64,000 nucleotides of DNA from CBDBGD01 sp965205235. GTDB lineage: Bacteria > Chloroflexota > Dehalococcoidia > Lucifugimonadales > UBA1127. The stretch's first letter is position 1, and each line of letters starts with the position of its first letter. Made by a program: the position numbers and the translations under genes. Shown piece by piece: positions 43,149 to 51,544 of this stretch. Below the pieces are notes generated by a model, which searched no databases, had not been told where the DNA came from, and saw only the letters and a list, made by a program, of their open reading frames with translations. The stretch is from assembly GCA_965205235.1 (NCBI GenBank), contig CBDBGD010000007.1, positions 434,001 to 498,000 on the forward strand, written 5' to 3'.

Positions 43149-43855
43149 CAGAGCGGAAGGTCACGGAAGGCAGCCTGCTCGCGACTCCCGGCGCGGAGGT
43201 CGCCACCGCTCTGGTGGAGCCGGAGGACGCCATTGCGCTCATGCTCTTGGGCCACGGCGCCGGTACTCCGATAGATGCGCCCCTGATGGTCCGGATGGCC
43301 GACGCGCTTGCCGACGAGCGCATCAGCACCTACCGCTACAACTATCCGTACAGCGAGGGGATGGAGGCCGCCTACTCGCCCGCGAGTATCGACTCCCTCG
43401 AGGTCCTCCTCGCCACAACGAGCGCAGCGTGGAACGCTGCGAGGGCGCTATCGCTCAACCTCCCGCTGTTCCTGGGCGGACGATCGATGAGCAGCCAGGT
43501 CATGTCGCTCGCGTTGGCGAACGAGCACTGTCCAGAGGTCAGAGGCGTCGTGCTGTACGTCTTCCCCATGCGCTGGCGAGTCGTCATGGACGACACCGTA
43601 GGCCACCTCCAGCGAGTGCCCGTACCGATGCTCTTCGTCCAAGGCGATCGCGATCCGGAAGCCGATCTTCGGGAGCTCGGCCCAGTCCTGCACGGCCTTG
43701 GAGACCGCGCGAGCCTGCACGTCGTGAAGGGTGCTGACCGCGGCTACAACCTCCCGAGCGAGCCCGGCGGGATACGGCAAGACGCCCTGTCGGAGGTTGC
43801 CTCTGTCACTGCCGCGTGGATCAGAACGCAGTTGGGAATGCCGCAGAATCCATGA
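43145..43855 (+). CDS. Alpha/beta hydrolase (Tex30/KANL3-like), catalytic His replaced
   Basis: A 236-residue protein with ALMLLGHGAGTPID, the nucleophile elbow FLGGRSMSSQVMSL and a strand ending QGDRDPEADL. In this family a late GADHSF-type His completes the triad; here the matching place reads KGADRGYNLP, so His is replaced by Arg. It might still bind ligand. GTG start is coupled to the GNAT stop, and its stop is coupled to the next GNAT. Function unknown. Confidence 0.75.
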   Translation: MTERKVTEGSLLATPGAEVATALVEPEDAIALMLLGHGAGTPIDAPLMVRMADALADERISTYRYNYPYSEGMEAAYSPASIDSLEVLLATTSAAWNAARALSLNLPLFLGGRSMSSQVMSLALANEHCPEVRGVVLYVFPMRWRVVMDDTVGHLQRVPVPMLFVQGDRDPEADLRELGPVLHGLGDRASLHVVKGADRGYNLPSEPGGIRQDALSEVASVTAAWIRTQLGMPQNP

Positions 43856-44412
43856 CCATCCGCATACGAGACGCCAGCCCCGCCGACGCCGGCCCCATCG
43901 CACGGGTCCACGTCGACACCTATTGGACCGCATACGCCGGCATCATGCCTGCCCGGTACCTGGCCGGCCTCTCGCATCGAGACGCCGAATCATGGTGGGC
44001 GAGGGTCCTCGCGAAGTACTACCCCGCCACCAGCACCGTCGTTGCCGAGACCGACGACGGCGAGGTCGTCGGCTTTGCAAGGGGCGGCCCGGAACGTGGG
44101 GGCCACCGCACCCACCCCGGCGAACTCTACAGCATCTACCTGCTCCAAGCGTACCAGCACCAGGGCATCGGGCGCCGTCTCGCCTCGGCGGTGGCGCAGC
44201 GCCTGCTGGCCGAAGGCCTGAACCCGATGCTCGTGTGGGTGCTGCAGCGCAATCATCCCGGCCGCCGGTTCTACGAGTCGCTCGGAGCCCAGCGAATCGG
44301 CCAGATGCTCGTCTCCATCGACGGCGTACGATACGTCGAACTGCGCTACGGCTGGAAGGACATCACCGGCCTGGCGGCCGAGCGCAATCCCACCTCGGAG
44401 GTGCTGGCATGA
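43852..44412 (+). CDS. GNAT acetyltransferase
   Basis: A 186-residue GNAT protein: IRIRDASPADAGPIARVHVD at the start, HPGELYSIYLLQAYQHQGIG (motif A, Q-x-x-G-x-G loop) and NHPGRRFYESLGAQRIG at the C-terminal motif B. ATG overlaps the hydrolase stop by ATGA and its stop overlaps the methyltransferase start by ATGA. Substrate unknown. Confidence 0.9.
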   Translation: MTIRIRDASPADAGPIARVHVDTYWTAYAGIMPARYLAGLSHRDAESWWARVLAKYYPATSTVVAETDDGEVVGFARGGPERGGHRTHPGELYSIYLLQAYQHQGIGRRLASAVAQRLLAEGLNPMLVWVLQRNHPGRRFYESLGAQRIGQMLVSIDGVRYVELRYGWKDITGLAAERNPTSEVLA

Positions 44413-45272
44413 GCACAGCGATTGACGCCTGGCGCGAGCAAGTCCTTGCCCACGAGCGCGACGCCGCGGCACTACACGGCGGCGGGCACGGCCACGGCCA
44501 CGGACACGGGCATGGCCACGGGCATCGTCGGGGGTTCAGCCAGGCCAACAGGCCGCTGGACCCCTATCGCACCGACGACCCCGTGCTGAACGCCCTCTTC
44601 GCCGTCCTCGGGAAGGACGCCGACGTGCTGGACGTGGGCGGGGGCGCGGGCCGGTACGCGCTGCCCCTGGCGACGCGAGCCCGCCACGTAACCGTCGTCG
44701 AGCCGTCGGAGGACTCCGTTGCGCTGCTCACGGAGCGGGCGGCGGAGGCTGGCCTCACGAACATCACCATCGTCAACGCGTCGTGGGAGGAGGCGAACGC
44801 GCCCTCCGCAGACATCGTGCTGTGCTCCATGGTGCTGCACCACGTGGCGGACGCCGTGCCCTTCGTGGCCAGACTGCAGGAGCATGCCAGGGACCGCGTC
44901 GTACTCGTGGAGATGATGGAGACGCCGGGCGCGATGGAGGCCCCCTTCCACCAGCGCGTCCACGGGTCGGCGCCCGCGCCCCTGCCCGGCCTCCCGATGG
45001 TACTCGCCCTGCTGTGGGCGATGGACGTCTACCCCGACGTCACGATGCTCAGGGCCGAGGCCCCCGTGCTCGACGCAGACCGCGACGGGGCTCTGGAGCA
45101 GCTTCGACGCCGCCTGGCCGTCGAGGAAGGCTCCGAGGCCGACGAGCGGCTGCGCGCCGCCGCGAACGACCTACTGGAAGCGACCCCCGCGGGCATGGTG
45201 GTCCGGGGCGTGGCCCCGCGGCGACAGGCCATCGTCTCGTGGCGGCCTGCAACCTCCAGCGTCCCTCTATAA
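44409..45272 (+). CDS. Class I SAM methyltransferase with an N-terminal His-Gly repeat
   Basis: A 287-residue protein. The Rossmann part starts at about residue 70: ADVLDVGGGAGRYALPLA (motif I), VTVVEPSEDSV and MVLHHVADAVPF follow, as in UbiE/Methyltransf_11 proteins. Residues 23-39 consist of alternating His and Gly (about eight HG pairs), a likely metal-binding or flexible segment not part of the fold. ATG is coupled to the GNAT stop; the BrkB-like gene starts 7 bp later. Substrate unknown. Confidence 0.85.
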   Translation: MSTAIDAWREQVLAHERDAAALHGGGHGHGHGHGHGHGHRRGFSQANRPLDPYRTDDPVLNALFAVLGKDADVLDVGGGAGRYALPLATRARHVTVVEPSEDSVALLTERAAEAGLTNITIVNASWEEANAPSADIVLCSMVLHHVADAVPFVARLQEHARDRVVLVEMMETPGAMEAPFHQRVHGSAPAPLPGLPMVLALLWAMDVYPDVTMLRAEAPVLDADRDGALEQLRRRLAVEEGSEADERLRAAANDLLEATPAGMVVRGVAPRRQAIVSWRPATSSVPL

Positions 45273-45279
45273 TGGCCGT

Positions 45280-46272
45280 GTGAGTGTGCTTGCGGCGTAC
45301 CTAAAACGAGCGCTGCACTACCTCGCGACGCTAGCCCGGACGCTCAGGGCCGTCGCGCGCAGCCTCCCTCGCGCCCTCGGATGGCTGCGGCAGCGCCCGG
45401 CGGTGGTCATCGTGACGGAGCTGGCGCGCCGCACGTGGCGGGAACTGGGCGATGACTTCGCGGGGGACCAGGCCGCCTCGGTCTCCTATTACGCCCTCCT
45501 CTCCCTGTTCCCGTTGGCCATTGGGATGGTCAGCCTGTTCAGCCTGATGATGGAAGCGGACAGGGTGGAGCGGGAGGTCTTCGATTTCTTCCACACCTAT
45601 CTCCCAGGCTCGGCAGGCACACTGACCTCCAACGTCGAGGCCCTGGAGAGCATACGGGGCCTGCTGGGGGTAGTCAGCGTCGTGGGGCTGGTGTGGTCCA
45701 CCACCCTGCTCTTCGGGGCCATCAACCGGGCGGTCAACCGGGCTTGGGACGTGCCCTACGACCGGCCCTTCCTAAAAGAAAAGTCACGACACTTTCTCAT
45801 GGCCTTCAGCGTTGCGCCGCTATTCCTCCTGTCGGTGATCGCCACGGCGGTGCTGCAGCTGTTGGGCAACGAGGAGCTGCCGGTCCTCGGACGGCTCGCA
45901 TTCCTGGAGAACGACGGGGCCAACGCACTGGCCCGCCCTCTGCCCTTTCTGTTCTCGTTCCTGATATTCCTACTCGTCTACAAGATCGCGCCCTACGCCC
46001 GCACTCATTGGCGGTACGTCTGGCCGGGGGCCCTGGTGGCCGCGCTCCTGTTCGACGTGTCCAAGAGCCTCTTCGTCTTCTACCTGGAGAACTACGCTAC
46101 ATACGACAAGGTCTACGGGGTCTTGGCCGCCGCGGTGGTGCTGATGGTGTGGGCGTACCTGTCCGGCTTGGTGCTGATGATCGGCGCCGAAGTCGCCTCC
46201 GAGTTCCAGCGGATACGGCAGGGGTTGCCCCGGGGCCAATCCGATGCGAGTGTCCCCGGCGAGGCGCTGTAG
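45280..46272 (+). CDS. YihY/BrkB family membrane protein
   Basis: A 330-residue protein with the family core: DFAGDQAASVSYYALLSLFP (the Y-Y-x-LLSLFP signature), about six helices, and the late KVYGVLAAAVVLMVWAYLSG. Long N-terminal basic part. The family is described as inner-membrane transport-like proteins with unsettled function; the RNase BN name once given to it is wrong. GTG start 7 bp after the methyltransferase, last gene of the operon. Confidence 0.88.
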   Translation: MSVLAAYLKRALHYLATLARTLRAVARSLPRALGWLRQRPAVVIVTELARRTWRELGDDFAGDQAASVSYYALLSLFPLAIGMVSLFSLMMEADRVEREVFDFFHTYLPGSAGTLTSNVEALESIRGLLGVVSVVGLVWSTTLLFGAINRAVNRAWDVPYDRPFLKEKSRHFLMAFSVAPLFLLSVIATAVLQLLGNEELPVLGRLAFLENDGANALARPLPFLFSFLIFLLVYKIAPYARTHWRYVWPGALVAALLFDVSKSLFVFYLENYATYDKVYGVLAAAVVLMVWAYLSGLVLMIGAEVASEFQRIRQGLPRGQSDASVPGEAL

Positions 46273-46281
46273 GTAGTCCCG

Positions 46282-47250
46282 TTACTCTCGGTCTCTCTTC
46301 ACCATCGACCGCACGCGCGCCAGGAGCGCGGGGACCTCCCGTCGCGGTCGCCGCAGGATGGCGAAGCCGCGGCGGGCCAGCCTGGGCGTGTGCGCTGCGC
46401 TGCTGGGGCGGAGGTGGTCGGTGGCCGCGTCAAGGTATGGCTGGCTGATACGTCCCAAGTATGCGGGCACGCCCTCCCTGCGAATCGCCGCCAGGGAGTC
46501 GCTGTAGAAGGAGAGGATGTGCGCATTGCCTAGCTGGATGCCCGCGTGTATGGCGCCGGCGGCAACCAGCGATGACATGAAGAGGAGGGAGCGGTCCTGC
46601 TCCCGCGCCACCTCGGTCAGGTCGTTGTACAGCCCGGCAAGGTCGTTCGGGCCGGGAATTGCGTCGGCCTGCCGCCGGAACTGTTCGAGGCTGACGCGCA
46701 TGTGCTCGATGGTCAGCGGCGGGATGTCGATGGTGTCGGCCACCTGGCCCGACGTGCCCTCCAGCGCCGCGAGCAGGCCGTCGACCGACGACACGTCGGC
46801 GGACTCGGCCAGCGCGCCCGTGCTCTTGAGCTCGCTGACGAACGCGTCCAGGTACGTGCGCACGCCGCCGGTCACGTCCGAGGCCGCTGCGAGGAGCCAG
46901 AGCGGCGAGAAGCCAATCGCCACGATGCTTGCCATCTCCACGGCGTTGCCGCCCAGCTTCCGAACGGCAAGCTCGTGGGCGTCCATGCGCTCCGCCGGGT
47001 AGCGGCCGGTGACGCCGCCGACGAACTCAACGGTGATGCGGATCATCCGGGCCACCGTGGCCTGGTACAGCTTCGAGTGCTGCCGCACCGGCGGCGGCAG
47101 TATCAGGTTCGACGTCTCGAGCAGCACGCCTCCGCCCGCGGCCGCGGCGCTGCGGACCAGCCGCTCCGGCAGCGATGCCACGTACTCCGCCACCGCGACC
47201 GGCACGGCCTGCTGCTGCTCCGTCGATGCATGTTCGCGTTCGTCAGCCAC
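46282..47250 (-). CDS. Hypothetical protein, mostly helical
   Basis: A 322-residue protein I do not recognise. It contains mildly hydrophobic segments (LLETSNLILPPPVRQHSKL, SIVAIGFSPLWLLAAASDV and SSLVAAGAIHAGIQLGNA) and a basic C-terminus (RRPRREVPALLARVRSMVKR), which might bind membranes. A weak resemblance to EcsC-type proteins is possible. It faces the BrkB gene tail to tail and is divergent from the GNAT at 47397. Confidence 0.7.
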   Translation of the reverse strand: MADEREHASTEQQQAVPVAVAEYVASLPERLVRSAAAAGGGVLLETSNLILPPPVRQHSKLYQATVARMIRITVEFVGGVTGRYPAERMDAHELAVRKLGGNAVEMASIVAIGFSPLWLLAAASDVTGGVRTYLDAFVSELKSTGALAESADVSSVDGLLAALEGTSGQVADTIDIPPLTIEHMRVSLEQFRRQADAIPGPNDLAGLYNDLTEVAREQDRSLLFMSSLVAAGAIHAGIQLGNAHILSFYSDSLAAIRREGVPAYLGRISQPYLDAATDHLRPSSAAHTPRLARRGFAILRRPRREVPALLARVRSMVKRDRE

Positions 47251-47396
47251 TGTGCCGTCCTTGGAGGCTCATCATGGAGGCCACGCAGCCCCTCGCTGTC
47301 GTTAGGGCTTGTGGGCGTAGTATACGCCACGCTGGCCCTGTACACAGTCGCCCACGACAGGGTACGCTTCTGTCTCGATATAAACCAAGGAGAGGC

Positions 47397-47831
47397 ATGA
47401 CGGAGCTGGAGATCCGGCCGTACATGGAAGCCGACCAGGACGCCGTGGTCGAGCTGTGGCGAGCGTGCGGACTGGTTGCCCCCCAGAACGACCCTGTCAA
47501 GGACATCCGACGCAAGCTCCACGCCCAGCGCGAGATGTTCCTCGTCGGCCTGCTGGGCGCTCGCCTCGTTGCGACAGTCATGGCTGGCTACGAAGGCCAT
47601 CGGGGCTGGATCAACTACCTCTCCGTCGCCTCCGACTGCCGACGGAGAGGCTTCGGGCGCCGCATGATGGACGAGGCCGAGGCGCTCCTGCGAGCAGCGG
47701 GCTGCCCCAAGATCAACCTGCAGGTGCGGAGCTCGAACGGCGATGTCATCGGCTTCTACAGGAGCATCGGCTATGCCGTGGACGACGTGGTGAGCATGGG
47801 CAAGCGCCTGGAGGAAGACCGGGCGCCGTAA
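47397..47831 (+). CDS. GNAT acetyltransferase (YpeA-like)
   Basis: A 144-residue protein: LEIRPYMEADQDAVVELWRA, then the motif A NYLSVASDCRRRGFGRRMMD and the C-terminal NLQVRSSNGDVIGFYRSIGY. Length and spacing fit YpeA. ATG at 47397 follows AAGGAGAGG. The next gene on the other strand ends 2 bp after its stop, so they converge. Substrate unknown. Confidence 0.9.
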   Translation: MTELEIRPYMEADQDAVVELWRACGLVAPQNDPVKDIRRKLHAQREMFLVGLLGARLVATVMAGYEGHRGWINYLSVASDCRRRGFGRRMMDEAEALLRAAGCPKINLQVRSSNGDVIGFYRSIGYAVDDVVSMGKRLEEDRAP

Positions 47832-47832
47832 C

Positions 47833-48354
47833 TCACCGAAGATGCCTCCGAACGTGCTCCGCCACCTCGTGCTCCCGCTCCAGGCTGACGATGACGTCGC
47901 GCTCCGGTCGTATGGGCTTCTTGCCCTCGAGGATGGCGATGTGGGGAGGGCCGTTGCCCCAGTCGCTGCCGACTCTGCGGCGGGGGACGACGTGCATGTG
48001 GAAGTGCGGCGCGCTCTGACCGGCGGTCACGCCGTTGTTCTGGATCAGGTTGAGCCCGTCGGGATCGTATGCTCGGAGGAGGGCGTCGGCCACTCTGCGG
48101 ACGGCATGCATCACGGCCTCCGCCTCCTCGTCCGTCAGGTCGAACAGCGTGGGAGCGTGGCGCCTGGGGATGACGTAGACCTGGCCGACCTCGAACTGGG
48201 CCCAGTTCACCAGGGTGAGCGTCAGGTCCGTCTCTTCGACGATACCCTTCTCGGCCCTTCCCTCGACGACCTCGCACATGTAGCAGGAGTACCCAGGCGC
48301 GAGCGGCTTCCTGTGGTCCGCACCGCCTGGTCCGGTCGGCACGTCAATCGGCAT
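47833..48354 (-). CDS. HIT-family nucleotide hydrolase
   Basis: A 173-residue protein with the triad motif HFHMHVVPR (H-x-H-x-H) preceded by NGVTAGQSAPH, and the N-terminal CYMCEVVEG (C-x2-C, the optional zinc site of some HIT proteins). It likely hydrolyses a dinucleoside polyphosphate or adenosine phosphoramidate. The ATG at 48354 overlaps the frame of the upstream histidine phosphatase by 11 bp, suggesting coupling. Confidence 0.9.
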   Translation of the reverse strand: MPIDVPTGPGGADHRKPLAPGYSCYMCEVVEGRAEKGIVEETDLTLTLVNWAQFEVGQVYVIPRRHAPTLFDLTDEEAEAVMHAVRRVADALLRAYDPDGLNLIQNNGVTAGQSAPHFHMHVVPRRRVGSDWGNGPPHIAILEGKKPIRPERDVIVSLEREHEVAEHVRRHLR

Positions 48355-49083
48355 CGTGCACCTCGTCCAGGTGGGATGCGTCGTTGAAGCGGACGATGTG
48401 CCACAGGTTCATGTTCGTGCGGGCCTGGCCGTCCTCGCGCCACCTGTCCGCGTCGATGGAGAACTCGAAGACCGCCGTGTTGCAAATGTCCAGCGACCAC
48501 AGCCGGTCCGTCCCCAGAAGCTGCGCGACGATGTGGGTCAGTATGCCGCCGTGGGTGAACACCAGCACGCTGTCCGCGTTGCCGTGGTCGCGTATGAGGC
48601 GGTCGACGCACGCTGCGCACGGGCGGTGCGCTCGACGTGGGTCTCGGCGCCGTCGATCAGGTCCAGGTCGCGCGTTGCGCCAAAGTCGCGGGCGACCTCC
48701 GGGAACCGCTCCTCCACCTCGGCGTGGGTCAGGCCGGTGAACGCTCCAACGTCACTCTCCACGAGGTCGTCCCACGACTCGACGGCGCGGTCCCAGCCGG
48801 ACGCCACGATGCGGGCGGTCTCGAGCGCACGGCTGAGCGGGCTGGTGTAGATGCGCGTCGGCGTGTAGCCCTCGCGCTCCAGCCGCGACCGCAGCCGCTC
48901 CGCCTGCCGCGCGCCGGCCTGCGACAGTGGGAAGTCGGCGCGGCCCTGCCAGCGCTCCTCGGCGTTCGCCGTGCTCTCGCCGTGCCGGACGAGTCGCAGG
49001 TTCAGCGCTCTCTCAGTGCCGCCAGGCCCCGCCGGAAACGGACCTGCCGACCCCCGTCGCGGACTCCTCCGTCCCGTCGCCAT
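48344..49083 (-). pseudogene. Histidine phosphatase superfamily gene with a frameshift
   Basis: The first frame encodes LRLVRHGESTANAEERWQGR (the RHG motif with catalytic His), TSPLSRALETARIV, and VERTARAQRA. At about 48,608-48,612 the frame is lost; one extra base would continue as a Val-Asp-Arg helix and join the frame SVLVFTHGGILTHIVAQLL (second catalytic His), which ends at 48344. So a full phosphatase is present apart from one missing base. Start is uncertain: ATG 49083 overlaps the GNAT by 80 bp. Either a recent inactivation or a sequencing error. Confidence 0.75.
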
Positions 49084-49511
49084 CCCATAGCCTCGTAGAA
49101 GGACTGACCGCGCTCGTAGTTCTCGACCGTCCATAGTATCGCATCGTCGTAGCCGTCCGAGACAAGGTGGCGGACGGCAATCGACATCAGCGCCGTGCCG
49201 ACCCCGGTCCGCCAGTGCGGCTCGTCGACAGCGATGGTATCGACCTCGCCCAGCCGGGGGTCGACCGGGTCGCGGCTCGGGCCAATGCCGATGAAGCCAG
49301 CGATCGATGCAGAGCGCTCGGCCACCCACCATCGGTACGGCAGGGGCCGGCCAAGGTCGCGCCGCCAGCGTCCGGTGAGCTCCTCCGTCACCGTCCGGTC
49401 CGCTTGGTCGAGGACCTCGCCGTAGCTCGCGTTCCACGAGTCGATGTAGATGCGTACGATGACCTCGGTGTCAGCCGAGGTGGCCGTTCGGATTGTCGGC
49501 GGCTCGTGCAT
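49002..49511 (-). CDS. GNAT acetyltransferase
   Basis: A 169-residue GNAT protein: TIRTATSADTEVIVRIYID at the start, LGEVDTIAVDEPHWRTGVGT (motif A) and ENYERGQSFYEAMGWRRDG at the end. ATG at 49511 starts the homology; 64 open codons upstream are antisense to the next gene. First gene of a run GNAT, histidine phosphatase and HIT on the minus strand. Confidence 0.88.
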   Translation of the reverse strand: MHEPPTIRTATSADTEVIVRIYIDSWNASYGEVLDQADRTVTEELTGRWRRDLGRPLPYRWWVAERSASIAGFIGIGPSRDPVDPRLGEVDTIAVDEPHWRTGVGTALMSIAVRHLVSDGYDDAILWTVENYERGQSFYEAMGWRRDGGVRDGGRQVRFRRGLAALRER

Positions 49512-49599
49512 GCTGCCTCGTCCCGGGCGGTCTCGACTTGGTAGTATGATGGCCGCTGCTGAGACAATTGCAAGGGCTGGGCGCCGGAGGAACAGAACA

Positions 49600-50103
49600 A
49601 TGAGCACGACGGAAGACATCGAAGGGCGGGTGCGAGCGGCGTTGGAGGACTTGGGCATCGCAGGATGGGAGTGGATCGAGATCGATCCGCAGTACGCCGC
49701 CACGGCGGACTTCTGCGAGAAGTACGGCTATGACCTGCCCCATTCCGCCAACACGATCATCGTGGCCAGCAAGCGCGGTCCGGCGGCCTACTGCGCCGCG
49801 CTCGTGCGGGCCTGCGACCGGCTGGACGTGAACCGACGTGTGCGCGGGCTCATGGGGGTGTCGCGGGCGTCGTTCGCCTCTGAGGAGCAGACGCGTGAGG
49901 TGACGGGGCAGATGATCGGCGGCGTCACGGTGCTGGCGCTGCCGCCGGGGCTGCCGGTCTACGCCGACGTGCGCCTGCTGGATATGGACTACATCATCGT
50001 CGGGGCGGGCAGCCGGTCCGGCAAGCTGAAATTGGCGCCGCAGGAGCTGGCGAAGCTGCCGGGCCTGGAGTTCATCGAGGGGCTGTCGATTTCGGCGGAG
50101 TGA
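49600..50103 (+). CDS. YbaK/EbsC-type aminoacyl-tRNA deacylase
   Basis: A 167-residue protein of the prolyl-tRNA editing fold: SANTIIVASKRGPAAYCAAL, then the RGLMGVSRASFASEEQTREV motif and GGVTVLALPPGLPVYADV are typical. Family members hydrolyse mischarged tRNA (Cys-tRNA-Pro, Ala-tRNA-Pro) in trans. ATG 49600 follows GGAGG. A strong hairpin lies about 200 bp downstream (50304-50336). Confidence 0.85.
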   Translation: MSTTEDIEGRVRAALEDLGIAGWEWIEIDPQYAATADFCEKYGYDLPHSANTIIVASKRGPAAYCAALVRACDRLDVNRRVRGLMGVSRASFASEEQTREVTGQMIGGVTVLALPPGLPVYADVRLLDMDYIIVGAGSRSGKLKLAPQELAKLPGLEFIEGLSISAE

Positions 50104-50303
50104 CGGCGGTGTCCCTGTACTGCCCATACGTTGACAGGGCTCGCTCACTACGCCTATACTCTCCCCCTCATGAGGCATCTGCGCACCATTCGAGCCACCA
50201 ATGCCGCTCCGGCGTTTACGCCGCGAGCGCGACGATGCGCTGCGCGTGGGCCGGATGCCTCGTTGAGCAGAACGTAGACACAAGCACAACGGAAGGCGCC
50301 AAC

Positions 50304-50336
50304 AGGGCCCACTGCGGACCAGGAGCAGTGGGCCTT
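50304..50336 (+). terminator. Strong hairpin upstream of the double GNAT gene
   Basis: GGCCCACTGC at 50306-50315 pairs exactly with 50325-50334; with two more pairs (one G-U) the stem reaches 12 bp around a 9-nt loop. A T-containing stretch ACTGTTTCT follows. It may terminate the YbaK-type transcript or act as an attenuator in the 5' leader of the double GNAT gene starting at 50366. I see no T-box or other riboswitch signature before it. Confidence 0.6.
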
Positions 50337-50365
50337 ACTGTTTCTAGGGAAGGGAGCACAGAACG

Positions 50366-51544
50366 GTGACCACTCCAACGGAGTTGAGGACGGCGCGACT
50401 GCTGCTCAGGCCCTTCAGACTGTCCGACGTCGATGAGGTGCTGGCGTACGCAAGCGACCCGCTGTGGGCGGAGTTCTACCCACACCCGTACGATCGTGGG
50501 GCGACTGAGCATATGGTGGCACGGTCGGTGGTGGCATCGTGGGACCGGAACGCCAAGTTCGCCATGGTCCTCGACGACCGTATCGCTGGCCTCATCGATC
50601 TGACCGTCGACCTCGAGCACCAGGCAGCGGAGCTTGGGTTCGACGTGGCGAGGGCTCTGTGGGGTCAGGGACTGGCCGTCGAGGCGGCCGTCGCAGTTAT
50701 CGACTGGGGCTTCCGCGAATACGGGCTCGCGAAGGTCTTCGCCCGCGCCGACTCGCGGAACGAGCGCTCACGACGGGTCATGGAGAAGCTCGGGATGACG
50801 CACGAAGGGACGCACCGGAGCGCCGAATTCCTGCGGGGACAGCGCACCGATGAGGTCACCTATGCCGTGTTGAGGGAAGAGTGGAAGGGGACGGACAGGC
50901 CGCTGCCTCCCACACCTCCATCCCCATCACACCCATACCGCACGACCCATCGCGATGACCTCCCGCAGCTCACCACGCCTCGACTCACGCTGCGCCCGTT
51001 CGGGCCGGGGGACGTAGACGACGTGTTCGGATACGCCAGCGACCCCGCGTGGGCGGAGTACCTTCTCGATGTTGTGCCCCAGCCGTACACCCGACGGAAC
51101 GCCGAGGAGTTCGTCGCGGGCAGGATGCTGGCGCCGGACACGGAGCTTCCCTGGGCGATAGTCCTTGGCGGCGCCGTCATCGGCAGCATCGCCTTGTACC
51201 TCGACCGGAAGCACCATACGGCTGGCATCGGTTACGCTCTGGCCAAGTCGTACTGGGGACGGGGGCTCATGACGGAGGCCGTCCGCGCGGTGATCGATTG
51301 GGGGTTCGGCGAACGAGAACTACAGAGGATCTGGGCGAGTGCGGACGTCCGCAACCAGCGGTCCTGGAGGGTGATGGAGCGGCTGGGCATGGCCAGGGAG
51401 GGCGTGTTGCGCAGCCAGGACAAGGACCCAAGACCAGGCTATCCCCGAATCGACCACGTCTACTACTACCTGCTGCGACCGGAATGGGAGCAGACGGCTG
51501 GTCTTACCACCACTTCACCCAAGGCGATTCAGACTCAACCATGA
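50366..51544 (+). CDS. Tandem GNAT protein, two RimJ/RimL-like domains
   Basis: A 392-residue protein with two consecutive acetyltransferase domains. Domain 1 (about 5-172) has TARLLLRPFRLSDVDEVLAY and ALWGQGLAVEAAVAVIDWGF; domain 2 (about 200-375) has TPRLTLRPFGPGDVDDVFGY and SYWGRGLMTEAVRAVIDWGF. Both keep the W-G-x-G-L acetyl-CoA loop. A Pro-rich linker (PLPPTPPSPSHP) joins them. The close similarity of the halves points to internal duplication. GTG start 30 bp after a hairpin; stop overlaps the next GNAT start (ATGA). Confidence 0.9.
   Translation: MTTPTELRTARLLLRPFRLSDVDEVLAYASDPLWAEFYPHPYDRGATEHMVARSVVASWDRNAKFAMVLDDRIAGLIDLTVDLEHQAAELGFDVARALWGQGLAVEAAVAVIDWGFREYGLAKVFARADSRNERSRRVMEKLGMTHEGTHRSAEFLRGQRTDEVTYAVLREEWKGTDRPLPPTPPSPSHPYRTTHRDDLPQLTTPRLTLRPFGPGDVDDVFGYASDPAWAEYLLDVVPQPYTRRNAEEFVAGRMLAPDTELPWAIVLGGAVIGSIALYLDRKHHTAGIGYALAKSYWGRGLMTEAVRAVIDWGFGERELQRIWASADVRNQRSWRVMERLGMAREGVLRSQDKDPRPGYPRIDHVYYYLLRPEWEQTAGLTTTSPKAIQTQP

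Noticed and set aside
50150..50365. T-box or other riboswitch before the double GNAT gene
   Set aside because: The stem looks terminator-like, but the T-box consensus and specifier-loop features are not visible.
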